Of a DNA stretch of 64,000 bases, positions 48,101 through 59,876 are shown in pieces; position 1 is the stretch's first letter, and every line of letters starts with the position of its first letter. The notes under the pieces were generated by a model, which searched no databases, was not told where the DNA came from, and worked only from the letters and a program-made list of their open reading frames with translations. The position numbers and the translations under genes are program-made. The DNA lies in the NCBI GenBank assembly GCA_020809705.1, contig CP085828.1, positions 248,001-312,000 of the forward strand, read 5' to 3'. The DNA comes from Calonectria ilicicola. Its lineage: Eukaryota > Ascomycota > Sordariomycetes > Hypocreales > Nectriaceae.

Positions 48101-51100
48101 AAGATATATTATAAAAAGAATATATATAAATATTAACTTCTAAAGCTAATTATTTAATGATATTTGTTCCAAAGAAAAACAGAAAACTTTACCTTATTGT
48201 AGACTACTAATAACTTAACAATATTACCATTAAAAACCATATACTTTTACCTCTTATTAATAAGATAAAGGATAGATTATATAAAATAAAGGTATTTATT
48301 ATAATTAATCTAAAAGAAGCCTATAACTTAATTTACATTAGAAAGGAGATAAATAGAAGATCGCCTTTTAAATAAAGTTCGGGCTATTTAAGTACTTAAT
48401 AATGCCCTTTAGACTTATAAATACACTAGTATTCTTTTAAAAAATAATTAATAATATATTATATGAATACTTAGATATCTTTATTATCTATTACTTAAAT
48501 AATATACTTATTTTCTCTAAGAATAAAGAAGAATATAAGTAACATATCCACCAGGTTTTAAAAGCCCTATAAGATGCCAATCTACTAATTGAATTTAAGA
48601 AAAGTATATTCCATATTAAAGAAGTAGAATTCTTAGAACATATTATCTTATATAATAAGATCCAGATAGACCCTAAGAAGATTATTATTATTAAGGACTA
48701 GAAGGAACCAGAGAACCTGCTTAAAATACAATCCTTCCTAGGATTTGCCAATTACTACTACAAGTTTATCAAGAACTTCGGATAAATAGTAGCTTCTTTA
48801 ACTTCCCTTACAAAGAAAAAAGTACTATTTATTTAGGGATTAAAGGCTTAAGAAGCTTTCGATCAATTGAAGAATGCTATTATAGCTGAACTAGTGCTTG
48901 CAATGTTCGACCCTGACTGGCCTATTGAATTAGAAATGGACTTCTCTAACTTTGCTATTAGAGCCTAGATCGGACAAAGGGATAAATAAGGGAGATTATA
49001 CCCTATTATATTCTACTTATGCAAGCTATAAGAAGTAGAACTTAATTACCCCATTTATAATAAAGAATTCCTAGTTATTGTTAATGCCTTTAAAATATTT
49101 TAATAATATCTTTTTAGAAGTTAATATAAGATTATTATATTCACCGATCATAAGAATATCTTATATTTTATAATTATATAGAAGCTTAGTAAATAATAGT
49201 TATATTATACAAAATACTTATCTAAGTTTAACTACTATATTATATATATCAAAGGCACCGAGAACACTTAAGCAGATATAATTAGCTAATAAGCTGATTA
49301 CTAAGAAGAGAAAAGAGTGACTGCAGAGAAACTACTGTAGTATACACCTAAGGGAGACCTCAAACAGGCCCCTATAAGTAGGATAATAATCAAGACAAAG
49401 AAGATCATTGCTACCATCCAAAGAGAGCGACGGCTAGAGAACTATGCTACCTTTAGATATCTCCAGATGCTATAAAAGGTAGCTTTAAGGAATTATAATT
49501 GGAAGTACTTAAAGGTAGTTTTAAGGAATTATAATTTGAAGAAATTAGGCTATAATCTAGGTTAATTATAATTCCTTTAAGTTGCCCCCAAGCTTCTTAG
49601 AAATATACATATGGTGGAACAGGGCAATCCACTGCTCTAGAAAATTGAGGAGTATAATAAGGTACTTTTAGAAAATGAAAAAACAACTTAATTGCAAGTC
49701 CTAAATGAATTGTAAGATGATCTAATCTATGAGATCTATAAATATCCACTTAATAGATATAAAGGAGTTAATAAAACTCTTAAATGAGTTAAATAGATAT
49801 TTTTATTTAGTTATATAAAGAAGAAGGTAAAAGCTATTATTAAGTAATACTTACTTTACTAACAAACGAAGTCACTGTAGTATAAGCTATATGGCGAGCT
49901 ATAACCTATTCTAGTTGTATCTAGGCCATAGGAATCAGTCATAATAGACTTTATCACTAACCTACTATTATCTATAGATTCTACTATTAGTGAGTATTAT
50001 AATACTATTTTTGTTATTATTGATCGATTTATTAAGTTTATATATTATATCCCTTATAAAAAGGCTACTAGTAAAGAATAGTTCACTTACCTCTTCTTTT
50101 AATATATAGTTACGACACATGGACTACCTGTAGAGATTATCTCTGACTGTGGGCAATCATTTGCATTTAAGTTTTGGTAAGGATTAATAGTATTTATGGG
50201 CTTAAGATATAAGCTTATAATAGCCTTTAGACCCTAAGTAGATGGACAAACTAAGAGGTAAAACCAGAAGATTAAGCATTATCTACAATACTATATCAAT
50301 TACAAATAGATAGACTAGGTAAAGAAGCTTTCTATTATTTAGCTTGCTTTTAATATATCCTACTAGTCAAGTATTAAGATTATACCTGTATTTGCTAATT
50401 TTGGATTTATACCTGATGTATTCTGACCTAAGTTGGAGGGACTATTAGGTATAAAAGCATTGCTTAAGTTTAAATAAATATAATAGTTATACTTTAAAAT
50501 AAAAATAAAGTTAAAGTTTATCTATATATAGATAAAGAAGTATTATAATCTTAAATAGATAGAAGGGCTATTCTTTAAGGAGAGGGATATAATCCTTCTA
50601 GCCACTAAAAATATTATTATAAAATAATAAAATAAAAAGCTTAACCTTAAGTATATAGGTCCTTATCTTATAAAGAAGAAAATCTTAAAAAATAACTATA
50701 AGCTTGATCTACCAAAGGATATTAAGATTTATTTAATCTTTTATATTTCCTTATTTAAAACCATTACTAATATTATTATAATAAATATAGAATTATGTAT
50801 TAAGCTAGCGGTCAAACTATAAGAAGAGTATACTATTAAGAAGATCCTAAAAAAGGCATTATAAATGGAGAATTATACTATTATATAAAATGGACAGGGT
50901 ATGATAAAGAAATATAGAAATTACTATAGAATCTTATGTATTGCTTAAAGAAGCTGGAGGAGTTCCTTTAGAAGGAACATTAGAAGGGAAACCACTAAAG
51001 TCTATAGTAGACCAATTAATTACCCCTAAATCCAGACCTTAAGAAGCCTCTAATAAACTCACCTTTATAGCCTTTGCTTTATTAAGCTTATCTAATAATT

Positions 51101-51677
51101 TGAAGTTATAATAAAGTATTTCCTAGCCCTAAGTCTGTAATTGATTCCGCTGAAAATAGAGACAAGCAAGATGAGTATAATATTCCTTAATCTATACCTG
51201 CCGCTCTTCTATCTTGAGAAAAAGATATTCTAGTTCCTTTTAAGCCTTCTGTTTAATAGCCTTAATCCAATCCTTTTTTAAAAAATAATTCTTTACTAAA
51301 AAATACTTATTAAAACCTTAATATTTTTTAATCCTTTTATCTCCTTTATTTACTTTTATATAAAGTCACTATCTAATCCTTAATATAACTATAGGCCTTT
51401 TTACTCTTAATATAACTTACACAAGTACCTCCAATCCCTAACATCACACACAACTTCTCACTAATCTAACAATAAGAACAAGGGAAAAGAGTAATAAAAT
51501 CTTGCAATAATATAATATCCGCCTACACCCTAGCATATGCTATACTATCCTTCTTCTTCCTAACTATTAGAAAAATATTAATACTAATATGAATGAGGGA
51601 TAAATAAAGGAAGGAACAACCCACCTGGTATTTAAGCGCACGGTCTTGAGGATAAGATCTTTAAAGGGGAGATATTA
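45154..51677 (+). pseudogene. Decayed gag-pol of the chromovirus
   Basis: Read through its many stops, the plus strand shows family landmarks. A protease-like IIDSRA (Gly of DSGA lost) is near 47.38 kb. Reverse transcriptase starts near 48.19 kb (IVDY) and includes INLKEAYNLI. The catalytic YLDD has become YLNN at about 48.49-48.51 kb. RNase H lies near 48.95-49.3 kb (FTDHKNI). The integrase core runs from about 49.94 to 50.45 kb, with VIIDRF, then ISDCGQ, and the DDE glutamate replaced by Lys in GQTKR near 50.24 kb. A chromodomain-like tail is near 50.83-50.97 kb. The 5' third should be gag but is too decayed to read. The losses fit G-to-A/C-to-T change. The product is dead. Confidence 0.85.
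51656..51677 (+). promoter_or_regulatory. Polypurine tract of the retrotransposon
   Basis: TAAAGGGGAGATATTA directly precedes the 3' LTR, the expected primer site for plus-strand DNA synthesis. A primer-binding site after the 5' LTR could not be matched to a tRNA by eye. Confidence 0.6.
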
Positions 51678-52011
51678 TGTTACAACCTGAACTGACCTAC
51701 CCGGGAGCCCGGACCGTAAGGTCAGGTAACAGGGATCCACCCTTCCTAGTTAGGACTAGCCTAAAGGAGTGTCCCGACAAGATGAAGCTATTCCGACCTG
51801 TCGGGAATGCCTTGAGGCGTCGGGACCGGTGTTTTATCTAGTATTTAAGACCTTCAAGGGCTGTTGCCACCTAGGGCACAGCCAGCTCTCAATACAACTT
51901 GGTTACCTTCAATTGATCTATTTGACCGATTGACCTATTACCAGACGTAACAATCTTCCTTTGTTATTTAACCGACGTGCCTGACCCTTTCTGTTAACAC
52001 GAACCGTTACA
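51678..52011 (+). repeat. 3' LTR (334 bp)
   Basis: Runs from TGTTACAACCT to GAACCGTTACA. The four sites where this copy has A or T in place of G or C (51684, 51688, 51717, 51728) lie in its first 51 bases, next to the internal region. The remaining roughly 270 bases match the left LTR exactly. Confidence 0.92.
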
Positions 52012-52164
52012 CCTATAGCCCCGTGGCCCAATTGACAGAGCCGACGAAAGAGGTCATAGGAGGAGAAAAGGTTATTTAGAAAGATATGATATGTGGATTT
52101 TGGTAGCAGGTTTACTAGGGAAACAACCATGCTTTGAGTTGGGTTCAGATAGATGCCACTCTTT

Positions 52165-52202
52165 GGGTTCCGCTGCCGCTGCCGCTGCCGCTGCAGCTGC
52201 GG
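52165..52202. repeat. GCCGCT hexanucleotide tandem repeat
   Basis: Four to five units of CCGCTG/GCCGCT lie within the piggyBac-like transposase frame, encoding a Gln-Arg or Ala-rich run depending on frame. It is notable as GC-rich DNA inside an AT-shifted element. Confidence 0.75.
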
Positions 52203-53400
52203 TGACCGTTGCCGGTAAGCTGGCCTGACCCGGCCCCAGGCTATTCCAACTGACCCGAACTTACGGCCCGGCTAGTGCCAAAGCCACCAAAGGAAATAGC
52301 CTTTTTGGGCTACAACCTACGATTTAAAGCCGGTTGGAATAGGTTTATTTTTAATAGTTGTTGTCTCTTTAAATCTTCTTAGGAAGCAGGCCATAGCCTT
52401 ATCTATAGCAATATTTGTGCCTAGGTTATAGAATTGAGTAGATACTTACTATAGAAGGTTAGACCATTTATTAACCCGGCCAAAGGTCTGGCTATATGCC
52501 TTATTCAGTGAGGCTACCTGTATTGTTATATGATCAAATATTTATAGGTGCTGTGATAAGAGCTGAAACCAGTTATAAGATATCCACTTAGTAATTGGAT
52601 GATTAGTACATTGATTCTTAGGCTGGGAAACCTTCCAATAATCTTTAATCCGGTTTTCCCTAGTTATTTATATATAAATTATAATTACAAGCTATATATA
52701 GATTTTTTCTATAGAGGTTAGCTTCCATATTAATAGCCATGCCTAAGGCTATTATTTATTGTGGCTTTTTGTAACGAACTGGATTCACGACTAGGGTGAA
52801 GCACGAATGGGACCGCAATAGACCTCTGTTCTTATTACCAAGACTTCGACTTGACGAACCGTAGAACCGTTCGCCTGCGCTCACTACATGATACTGTTGT
52901 GGGCGTCCTTGCCCTATAGCGTCTTGCGCTAGTACACATTCGGTATGCGTGCTTGATTGGTCCTCTTGGTCCCACATCTTTACACTTTTAGCCTCCTTAA
53001 GCAAATAACTAACCCAGCTGTTAATATATTAGACCTAGCTTTCCACTAAGAAAATAAGGATAAATTTCTGGAATAACAATACCAGCTCTTGGGGCAGCTC
53101 TTCTATTTTAGGGGCCCGGGCCAGCAGATCAATTGGCTCAAAGGCATAGCTGCGGTCAGTGGTTGGCGCCTTTGTTAGCCGGCAGGTATTATCCTCAGGG
53201 CATTCGCGGCAGCAGTCATCAAGAGAGATAAAACTGTCATTGTCATACATGTTAATAGCCTCGTTGGAGGGCTGTTGAGACTCCATTGTTAATTAAAAAA
53301 TTAATTACATAGTAAATTGAGTGGCATTGATTCCGGAAGTCAATGATGTCACTCGAGGTCACCTTGCTTTTGCTGGGGTCATGTGGGGCGGGGTACGCAG

Positions 53401-53428
53401 GTGCAGCTACCCAGCACTCAAAGGGATA
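53401..53428 (-). repeat. piggyBac-like terminal inverted repeat, right
   Basis: GTGCAGCTACCCAGCACTCA followed by AAGGGATA; perfect inverted match to the left repeat, 9.5 kb away. Confidence 0.85.
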
Positions 53429-54043
53429 CGGTAAATTTCCCGGAAATTATATCAAGTTTTGAATGGATTTATCTTGCTGGCATGCGGAGAAAGACCCCAG
53501 CAATCAGGAACAGAGTGCTGTGTGGGCAAGCGAGTCAGGCCTACATCCATTTCGGATTATGGGTCTCTGTGAGAAGGAAGGCCTAATCTTTTGAATTGGG
53601 ATAAGTTATCCGTCTCATCAGACGGTAGCCATCCCGAGATCATGCCGGGATTGATAACGCCGATAATACTCCAAGTAATCGTGTTTTCCTGATAGCCATC
53701 GATCTAACTTGGCTGATTGCTAGAGCAGACCATTGGCGGCTCAGCGGGCCGCAAAGCCGCGCCAGGATATACTGTATCTGGCCAAGAGCTAGTGGCTAAA
53801 ATCAGGTTAAATATCGGTCTGAGACTCATGGGGCGATTCGGCGCTACAAGAGCGGCACCGTTCCCGAGTGGGTATCAACGCTCAGGTCGATATGAATGGT
53901 ATCTTATGCTGTGTTCCTATGGGAATTTTGGCATCATTAGCGAACCTGGATGTTGTAATCTTTAATCATCTGGAATCTATCTGGTGAAAAGAGATTCTCA
54001 CTTTTTATCTGGGTTCTTCAGGTCTCGTCTAATTAGCACAAGG
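53429..54043. other. Upstream region of the GH3 gene
   Basis: 615 bp between the piggyBac-like end and the GH3 start; no gene seen. Confidence 0.45.
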
Positions 54044-56597
54044 ATGGCTGGCATCAATATTGAAGAGACGCTTCGGAAACTCTCCTTGGACGACAAAGTT
54101 GCACTGTTGTCTGGTATGTCAATGTGATACTTAACTTTTATTTGACTCATCTAAATAAATTCAAAACGATAGGGATCGATTTTTGGCACGCTAAAGCTTT
54201 GCCTGAACATGGCATTCCTTCTATTCGCCTCTCAGATGGCCCCAACGGCCTTCGTGGCACAAAATTCTTCAATAGCGTGCCTGCGGCTTGTTTTCCTTGT
54301 GGAACTGCCTTAGGGGCGACTTTCAATCAAGAACTCCTGGAGGAAGCTGGCAGAAAAATGGGCGAAGAGGCATATGCCAAGAATGTGCATGTCATCTTGG
54401 GGCCGACAATTAACATGCAAAGATCTCCACTTGGTGGTCCGGGTTTTGAGTCAATTGGAGAAGACCCTTTTCTGGCTGGACTGGGTGCTGCAGCATTCAT
54501 TCGAGGAATCCAGAGCACTGGAATCCAGGCAACCATCAAACACTTTGTTTGCAACGAGCAAGAGCATAAACGAAATGCTGTCCAGAGTATCGTCACCGAA
54601 CGGGCCCTTCGAGAGATCTACGCACTCCCATTTCAACTAGTTGTGCGAAACTCACAGCCAGGTGCATTCATGACAGCTTACAATGGTGTTAATGGCACTT
54701 TCTGTTGTGAAAACCCCAAACTCATTGAAGAAATCCTTCGCAAGGAGTGGGGGTGGGAAGGCTTGGTCATGAGTGACTGGCATGGTCTCTATAGTACCAT
54801 CGAAGCAACCAAGGCCGGCCTTGATCTCGAAATGCCTGGTCCAACTATGTTTCGAGGTGATTTACTGAAGTTCTCAGTAAAAACCGGCAAAGTTCTACCC
54901 CATGTACTCGACGACCGCGTCCGTGAAGTATTGAGACTTGTCAAAAAATGCGCCGCTCTTGATATTGAAGAGAATGGACCTGAGAGAATGAATAACACAC
55001 CCGAAACCGCGGCTCTTCTTCGAAAGATCGGAAATGAGAGCATAGTATTGCTCAAAAATGAATCAGTTCTTCCACTTTCTGACAAGAAAAAAACGCTGGT
55101 GATTGGCCCAAACGCTAAAGTAGCCACGTACTGTGGGGGTGGTTCTGCTTCCTTGAACCCATACTATGCTGTCACTCCTTATGATGGGATTTCAAGAAAA
55201 GTAGGCTCTCAGCTGACCTACACTGTTGGTGCCTATACACACAAGCTCCTGCCACTACTAGGAAATCAGATGCAACCACGGGACGGAAAGCCAGGAATGA
55301 GCTGGAAGGTCTACAAGGAGCCCCCCGCGGTCGAGTCTCGACAAGCCGTTGATGAACTTTGGCTGTCAAACACAGAAATTTATCTTGCGGATTACAAGAA
55401 CCCAAAGGTTCAAGAGCTTTGGTATGCAGACCTTGAGGGGACCCTGATCGTTGAAGAAGATGGCTTGTACGAGTTTGGACTTGTGGTTTGCGGCATAGCA
55501 AAACTCTACATTGACAATCAACTTCTTGTTGATAATGCAACCAAACAGACACTTTGAGACGCCTTTTATGGATGTGGCACTATCGAAGAGCATGGAAAGA
55601 TCACGCTAGAAAAGGATGCGTCTATCAAGTGAAGGTGGAATTTGCCTCAGCACCCAGTTTCACTTTGAAACCAAATAATACAATGGTTGGAAGTGGCTCG
55701 CTTCGTGTTGGCTGCTGTAAAGTCATTGATGCACAGCAAGAAATACAAAACGCCGTACAGTTAGCTAAGGAGCATGACCAGGTTATTATTTGTGGCGGGC
55801 TAAATGCAGATTGGGAAACCGAAAGCAGCGACCGATCCAGCATGAAACTTCCAGGCGTCTTGGATCAACTCATCTCCGAAGTTACAGTTGCCAACCCAAA
55901 AACGGTTGTCGTAATGCAAACTGGCACACCGGAAGAAATGCCCTGGTTAGATACAACATCTGCAGTCATCCAGGCTTGGTATGGAGGTAATGAGACCGGA
56001 AACTGTATTGCTGATGTTCTCTTTGGCGACTATAATCCTTCTGGAAAGCTTTCTCTAAGCTTCCCTAAACGATTGCAGGATGTTCCATCTTATCTCAACT
56101 TTCGTACTGAGGCTGGCCGTACATTGTATGGAGAAGACATTTACCTTGGCTACCGATATTACGAATTCGCAGATAAAGCTGTCAACTTTCCATTTGGCCA
56201 CGGGCTCTCATACACTACGTTTTCATTTTCTGATCTTGCAGTACGGGTGGCTGAGGGAACAGTCCACGCCAATTTCAAGGTGCACAATATTGGCTCACGA
56301 AGAGGAGCCGCAGTGGCACAGATGTACATTCAACCAATGCAAGCCTCAAAAGTCAACAGGCCTATTAAAGAGCTCAAGGGATTTTCCAAGGTTGAAATTG
56401 ATCCTGGTGAAAGCAGGGAGGTCACGATAGAGGTGCCTGCGAAATACGCTGCCTCATACTTTGACGAGGAACGGGATCAATGGTGTGTTGAGGCAGGTGA
56501 TTACAAAGTCATCATTAGTGATAGTAGCACTGTCGACGCAAAAGCACTTTCAGGATCCTTTAGTGTGGATGAAATTTATTGGTGGTCTGGTATTTAG
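54044..56597 (+). pseudogene. GH3 beta-glucosidase (PA14-containing), with a stop and a frameshift
   Basis: Would be about 830 residues, the usual length of fungal GH3 beta-glucosidases with a PA14 insert. It has no signal peptide, so an intracellular form is likely. Exon 1 is 54044-54113 (MAGINIEETLRKLSLDDKVALLSG); intron 54114-54172; the rest is one exon. The catalytic barrel has DGPNGLRGTKFF, KHFVCNEQEHKR and VMSDWHG, the nucleophile being Asp225. The second domain and the fibronectin-like C-terminus (FPFGHGLSYTTF, GAAVAQMYI) are intact. Two lesions lie in the PA14 region. TGA at 55555-55557 is followed in the same frame by DAFYGCGTIEEHGKITLEK. A shift of frame at about 55612-55620 then continues YQVKVEFASAP to the end. 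No splice signals remove both. Either a recent pseudogene or a sequence error. Confidence 0.8.
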
Positions 56598-59500
56598 GTT
56601 GCTAACACGGACGAAGAGTAGTTTTCTCACTTCACGCCATCCATACCCTACCCTGTAGACATTTTCGCGTTTACATGGGGAGTGGTATCACCAAGGAGTC
56701 AATAATCTTCATTGCTTGGTATTGATTTACGCATGAATGTAAATAAAATGATTCAATCATTCTTATGTTGCAATATTCTGATTTTATCCCATCGATTGAT
56801 GGTAATTAATATTTTGGGTTCAATAATACCACATAGAGGCTAGGCAGAGTTTTCTTATTGCAATGAATGAGTCCCAGTTAGATAAAAAAAATATTTTAGT
56901 ATTAGATTTGCCCGCGGCGCCAAAACTACCGAGAAAACCGCGAAACGAGTAATTTAGGTTGCGGAGAGCCCCTGAGTAAGACTTGGTCGACCAAGTTGTA
57001 CTCAATTGCCAAGAGCATTTCCGTAGTCTCCCGTGCCAAGTTTGTTAGTTTTGATAATCATCATTTACCACCTTGGCAAATATCTTGGCAGCTTTGTTGA
57101 AAAATTGCTCAAGTGACCAAGCGTGCATTGTATCGTTTTAGATGGAAATCCTGACTGCCCGTTGTAAACCACGTCTGTGTATTGATGCACCTTGGATTGG
57201 GGCACCTTTTGGTCAGTGGTAGAGGATGATCTACAGGTGTTAGTCAGGTAGGCCTCCTCATCTGAGCCCCTGATTGCAATGTGGGATGCTACGCGAACAA
57301 AAAATTTGTTCCGACGAAAGTGAGGCTGTTTTAATGACAATTATGTTTTAATAATTCCCAAGGAATCGAATTCCTTAAGTAGTAGTTCCGAAAGGATTTC
57401 CTTCTCTTATTCGGAGTGGACCGACAGCTAAGTGGCGCCCTCCAACAGCAGATGATGGCAAGTTGGGATGATGGAGAAGCGTCTCGGTGAGGGACCGAAT
57501 CATTGTGATTGACCGTGTCGCCTCGGAAGCTCGGTCATGTTTTGCCCCAGAAGCCTTCTGGAAGTTTTTAATGCTTACGTACTAAATGTCTTGGCAGTGG
57601 TATTTTGGGATTTTCATTCGCCTCACAAGGGGCCGTTTACTAATATTATGTAAGTGGGATGAATCGCGAACCCACTCATATCCACGTACCGGCAAAGCAA
57701 CTCAGCGAGTATACGACCACAATTTGAAATTGATTGAGCACGGGGTTGATTGCAAAAGGCCAAGAGCGCCTAGAAAGCTGCCGAGATGTGGAATACGAGT
57801 GACTTGAGCGAATTATGCTCGCCAGAATGGAACTGTGGCCCTGTCCAAACTTAAGCATAGAGAATTCTCAATAGGGAACAGCGCAGCTTTAGACTGCTTT
57901 TTTCTACTAGCAAAGGTTAAAAGAAGAGAATGCATGCGCTTGACCCCGACAGAGATTTTGGTGTGATGCAGAGGCTTCAAACACGCGATCTGTTGGAAAA
58001 CCGGGTCTAGCCCCACGTCCCTGGACCTCTCTGACACGGCCCAAATACGGCCCTGACGGCGGGCGGGCCTCGAAGATGCCGCTCTTCATGATAATGCCGA
58101 GTCATTTTTCATTCAAGGACTTTGTTCATGGAGACTTCGCGGCTTGGCCATGCGTGCCACTTTGCCAATTCGCCACGCACAGGCGAAATTCATGACTCGC
58201 GTAAACAAGGCATTCTCTGCAAATCGCGTAGTTGATACAAGCTTGCTCATAGCTTTGAATTGGATACTGCTCTGACAATGGCGAGATGTAATACCTCCAA
58301 TGCTACTGCCGGTAGGGTTGTTTACATATGTACTCAAATCAAAGGACCATCCCTGCCAGGCGTAATTGTATGTATAGTGCCAGCAGGAGTGGAGTGGGAC
58401 CCGGTTCTTGGCTCATCACATAACAGAGTCCATGATTCGCCCATGGGTTTTCCAGACGTCATCAAAAGTTGACGGGTCACTCTCCCGTGCCCCGGACTGA
58501 TGTCGGCAAGATTGTTGAGGCCAGTTTACGCGAGTATTTGGCATTCAGTACCGATTCCACAACGTCATGGCAGCCCCATTGAATTGGTACTTTGCGACTT
58601 TCCGACGTGGTGGACTGCTTTGAAGATGACGTACTTGGAAGCCTACTGCGGGTCTTGGCACTGGGGCTCTTGGAAGACATTATTAAAAATCGCCATATTG
58701 AAGTCTCATCTGACAGGAACAGCCTTTTGAAACAGTTATTTGGATCATGCCCCCGATACTCCGGTCTATAAGGGATAATCATTAACCCAATCAACGAGTC
58801 TTAGGACTGTGAAATAGCGAGTTGTAGCTCCTTTTCCTCGGGGGGAATTGCCAGAACAAAATGGACAAAGTAATTAACACGCATGGAAAATACCTCCTCG
58901 ACCCAGGTGGATACCGCGGATTCCACACAAACTGCTCCATAAGCTAGTACATCGTGGTGTATCCACCGAGACGACCCAGTCCTGGGATCGCGGCGCTTTA
59001 CCGTGATACTTCACGCCACACCGATTCGATCCGTCCCGGGGCAGGCCGGGTGCAGCCGCGAAGCATTGGTGCCGAACTTTTGGAACATTCCATACAAGGA
59101 TGATGAGACTTTGAGATATTTCCCGCATCAGAGCTTAGCATCGAAGCACGGCCTCGGCCTGTCGCCGTAACGGAGGTGTTTCCGTCTGGTTGCCTCATGC
59201 TGCCACCTTTGGACTAAACTCACCATGGCCTAGCGAAGGAGAAATTATCCATGACACAGAAATAGAGGAAAAATTAACTTTGTTTTCAAATAAAGACAGA
59301 ATTACTCGAGGAACAGATGGGGAGGGTACAGATAATCAAGTTCATCTGGTTCGCTGAGAGGCCTCTTGGCATCTCCTGGGATGACATGCAATGTGCATTA
59401 TGCTGGTGAAAAGGAGACTACCCCACGGGGTCAGGGTTCTATGCCAAGCCATCGTCGGCCCGCTGTATCGTTAGACAGCGTAGGAGTTGCTCAGAATGGA

Positions 59501-59876
59501 AAGAAATGTCCCTATTCTCCTGGAGGACTTGGATTGATGTTAACCCGGTACCCCGGGGCCCCATGTTGTCCAAACTCGCCTCCACAAACCCCTGTATATC
59601 ACTCGGAGAGACCCAATGAATCAGCTCACTACGTCAAGGCTTGGACCACGGCCCCATCGCACATTCATATTTAAAGCATCCAGCCCGCCGCACAACTTCA
59701 TCGAAAATGCATCTTGGCATTCATTGCTTTGCTTCCACCATTCATACATCTTGGACATTTTGTCTTACTCATGATTTGTTCTTTTTGAACATCGGCATCA
59801 ATTTACTCAAGTCTAATAGACCAGAACTGCCCCAAAAAAAACCCTAATCTCAGTTGTCCCACAATCCTCCTCCACC
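56598..59876. other. Long intergenic region (3.3 kb)
   Basis: I looked on both strands and found no supportable gene. Frames at 57065-57340, 58477-58794 and 58874-59128 have no domain or plausible start. The 3' end of the GH3 gene and the promoter and leader of the permease (roughly 59640-59876) lie here. Confidence 0.5.

Larger units (their letters stand above)
44820..52011 (+). mobile_element. Ty3/gypsy chromovirus-type LTR retrotransposon, hypermutated
   Basis: A 7192-bp element with two 334-bp LTRs, a polypurine tract before the right LTR and an internal pol region in the order protease, reverse transcriptase, RNase H, integrase, chromodomain-like tail. That order defines Ty3/gypsy chromoviruses. 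The interior from about 45.35 to 51.1 kb is very AT-rich and full of stops, mostly where Gln or Trp codons are expected. No matching 5-bp target duplication is visible (CCAAC on the left, CCTAT on the right). The element sits within the piggyBac-like transposase. Confidence 0.92.
43963..53286 (-). pseudogene. piggyBac-like transposase, in three pieces
   Basis: Piece 1 (53286-52012) starts MESQQPSNEAINMYDND. It shows NSWVSYLLKEAK after two stops, then HPITKWISYNWFQLL, CFLRRFKETTTIKNKPIP, VVAQKGYFLWWLWH and finally LLPKSTYHIFLNNLFSSYDL...QLGHGAIG, all typical of DDE_Tnp_1_7 proteins. The first part of the middle (about 52755-52400) is strongly AT-shifted. Piece 1 stops at the chromovirus LTR edge (52011). 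Piece 2 (44819-44410) resumes with DFLLEIALVNSFIL, LREQPNWKLFIDQ and a decayed Cys-rich tail. Piece 3 (44008-43963, beyond the solo LTR) finishes with YIRWERMYLQFDAL and a stop. The roughly 110-130 residues expected between QLGHGAIG and DFLLEIALVN are missing. Many stops and Cys-to-Tyr changes fit C-to-T/G-to-A decay. Confidence 0.8.
43906..53428. mobile_element. piggyBac-like DNA transposon, decayed and split by two LTR insertions
   Basis: A 28-bp inverted repeat, TATCCCTTTGAGTGCTGGGT followed by AGCTGCAC, is at 43906-43933, with its exact reverse complement at 53401-53428. A minus-strand transposase lies between. Removing the solo LTR (with one target copy) and the chromovirus leaves about 1.9 kb, slightly shorter than a usual piggyBac. 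The transposase stop (43965-43963) lies 30 bp inside the left repeat and its ATG (53286) about 115 bp inside the right one. A TTAA target duplication is not seen at either edge. Confidence 0.8.

Noticed and set aside
57065..57340. 91-codon minus frame
   Set aside because: No domain or coding bias; isolated in a 3.3-kb empty region.
58477..58794. 105-codon minus frame with a Ser/Lys-rich part
   Set aside because: Starts at a non-ATG codon; the internal ATG version is 66 residues with no recognisable feature.
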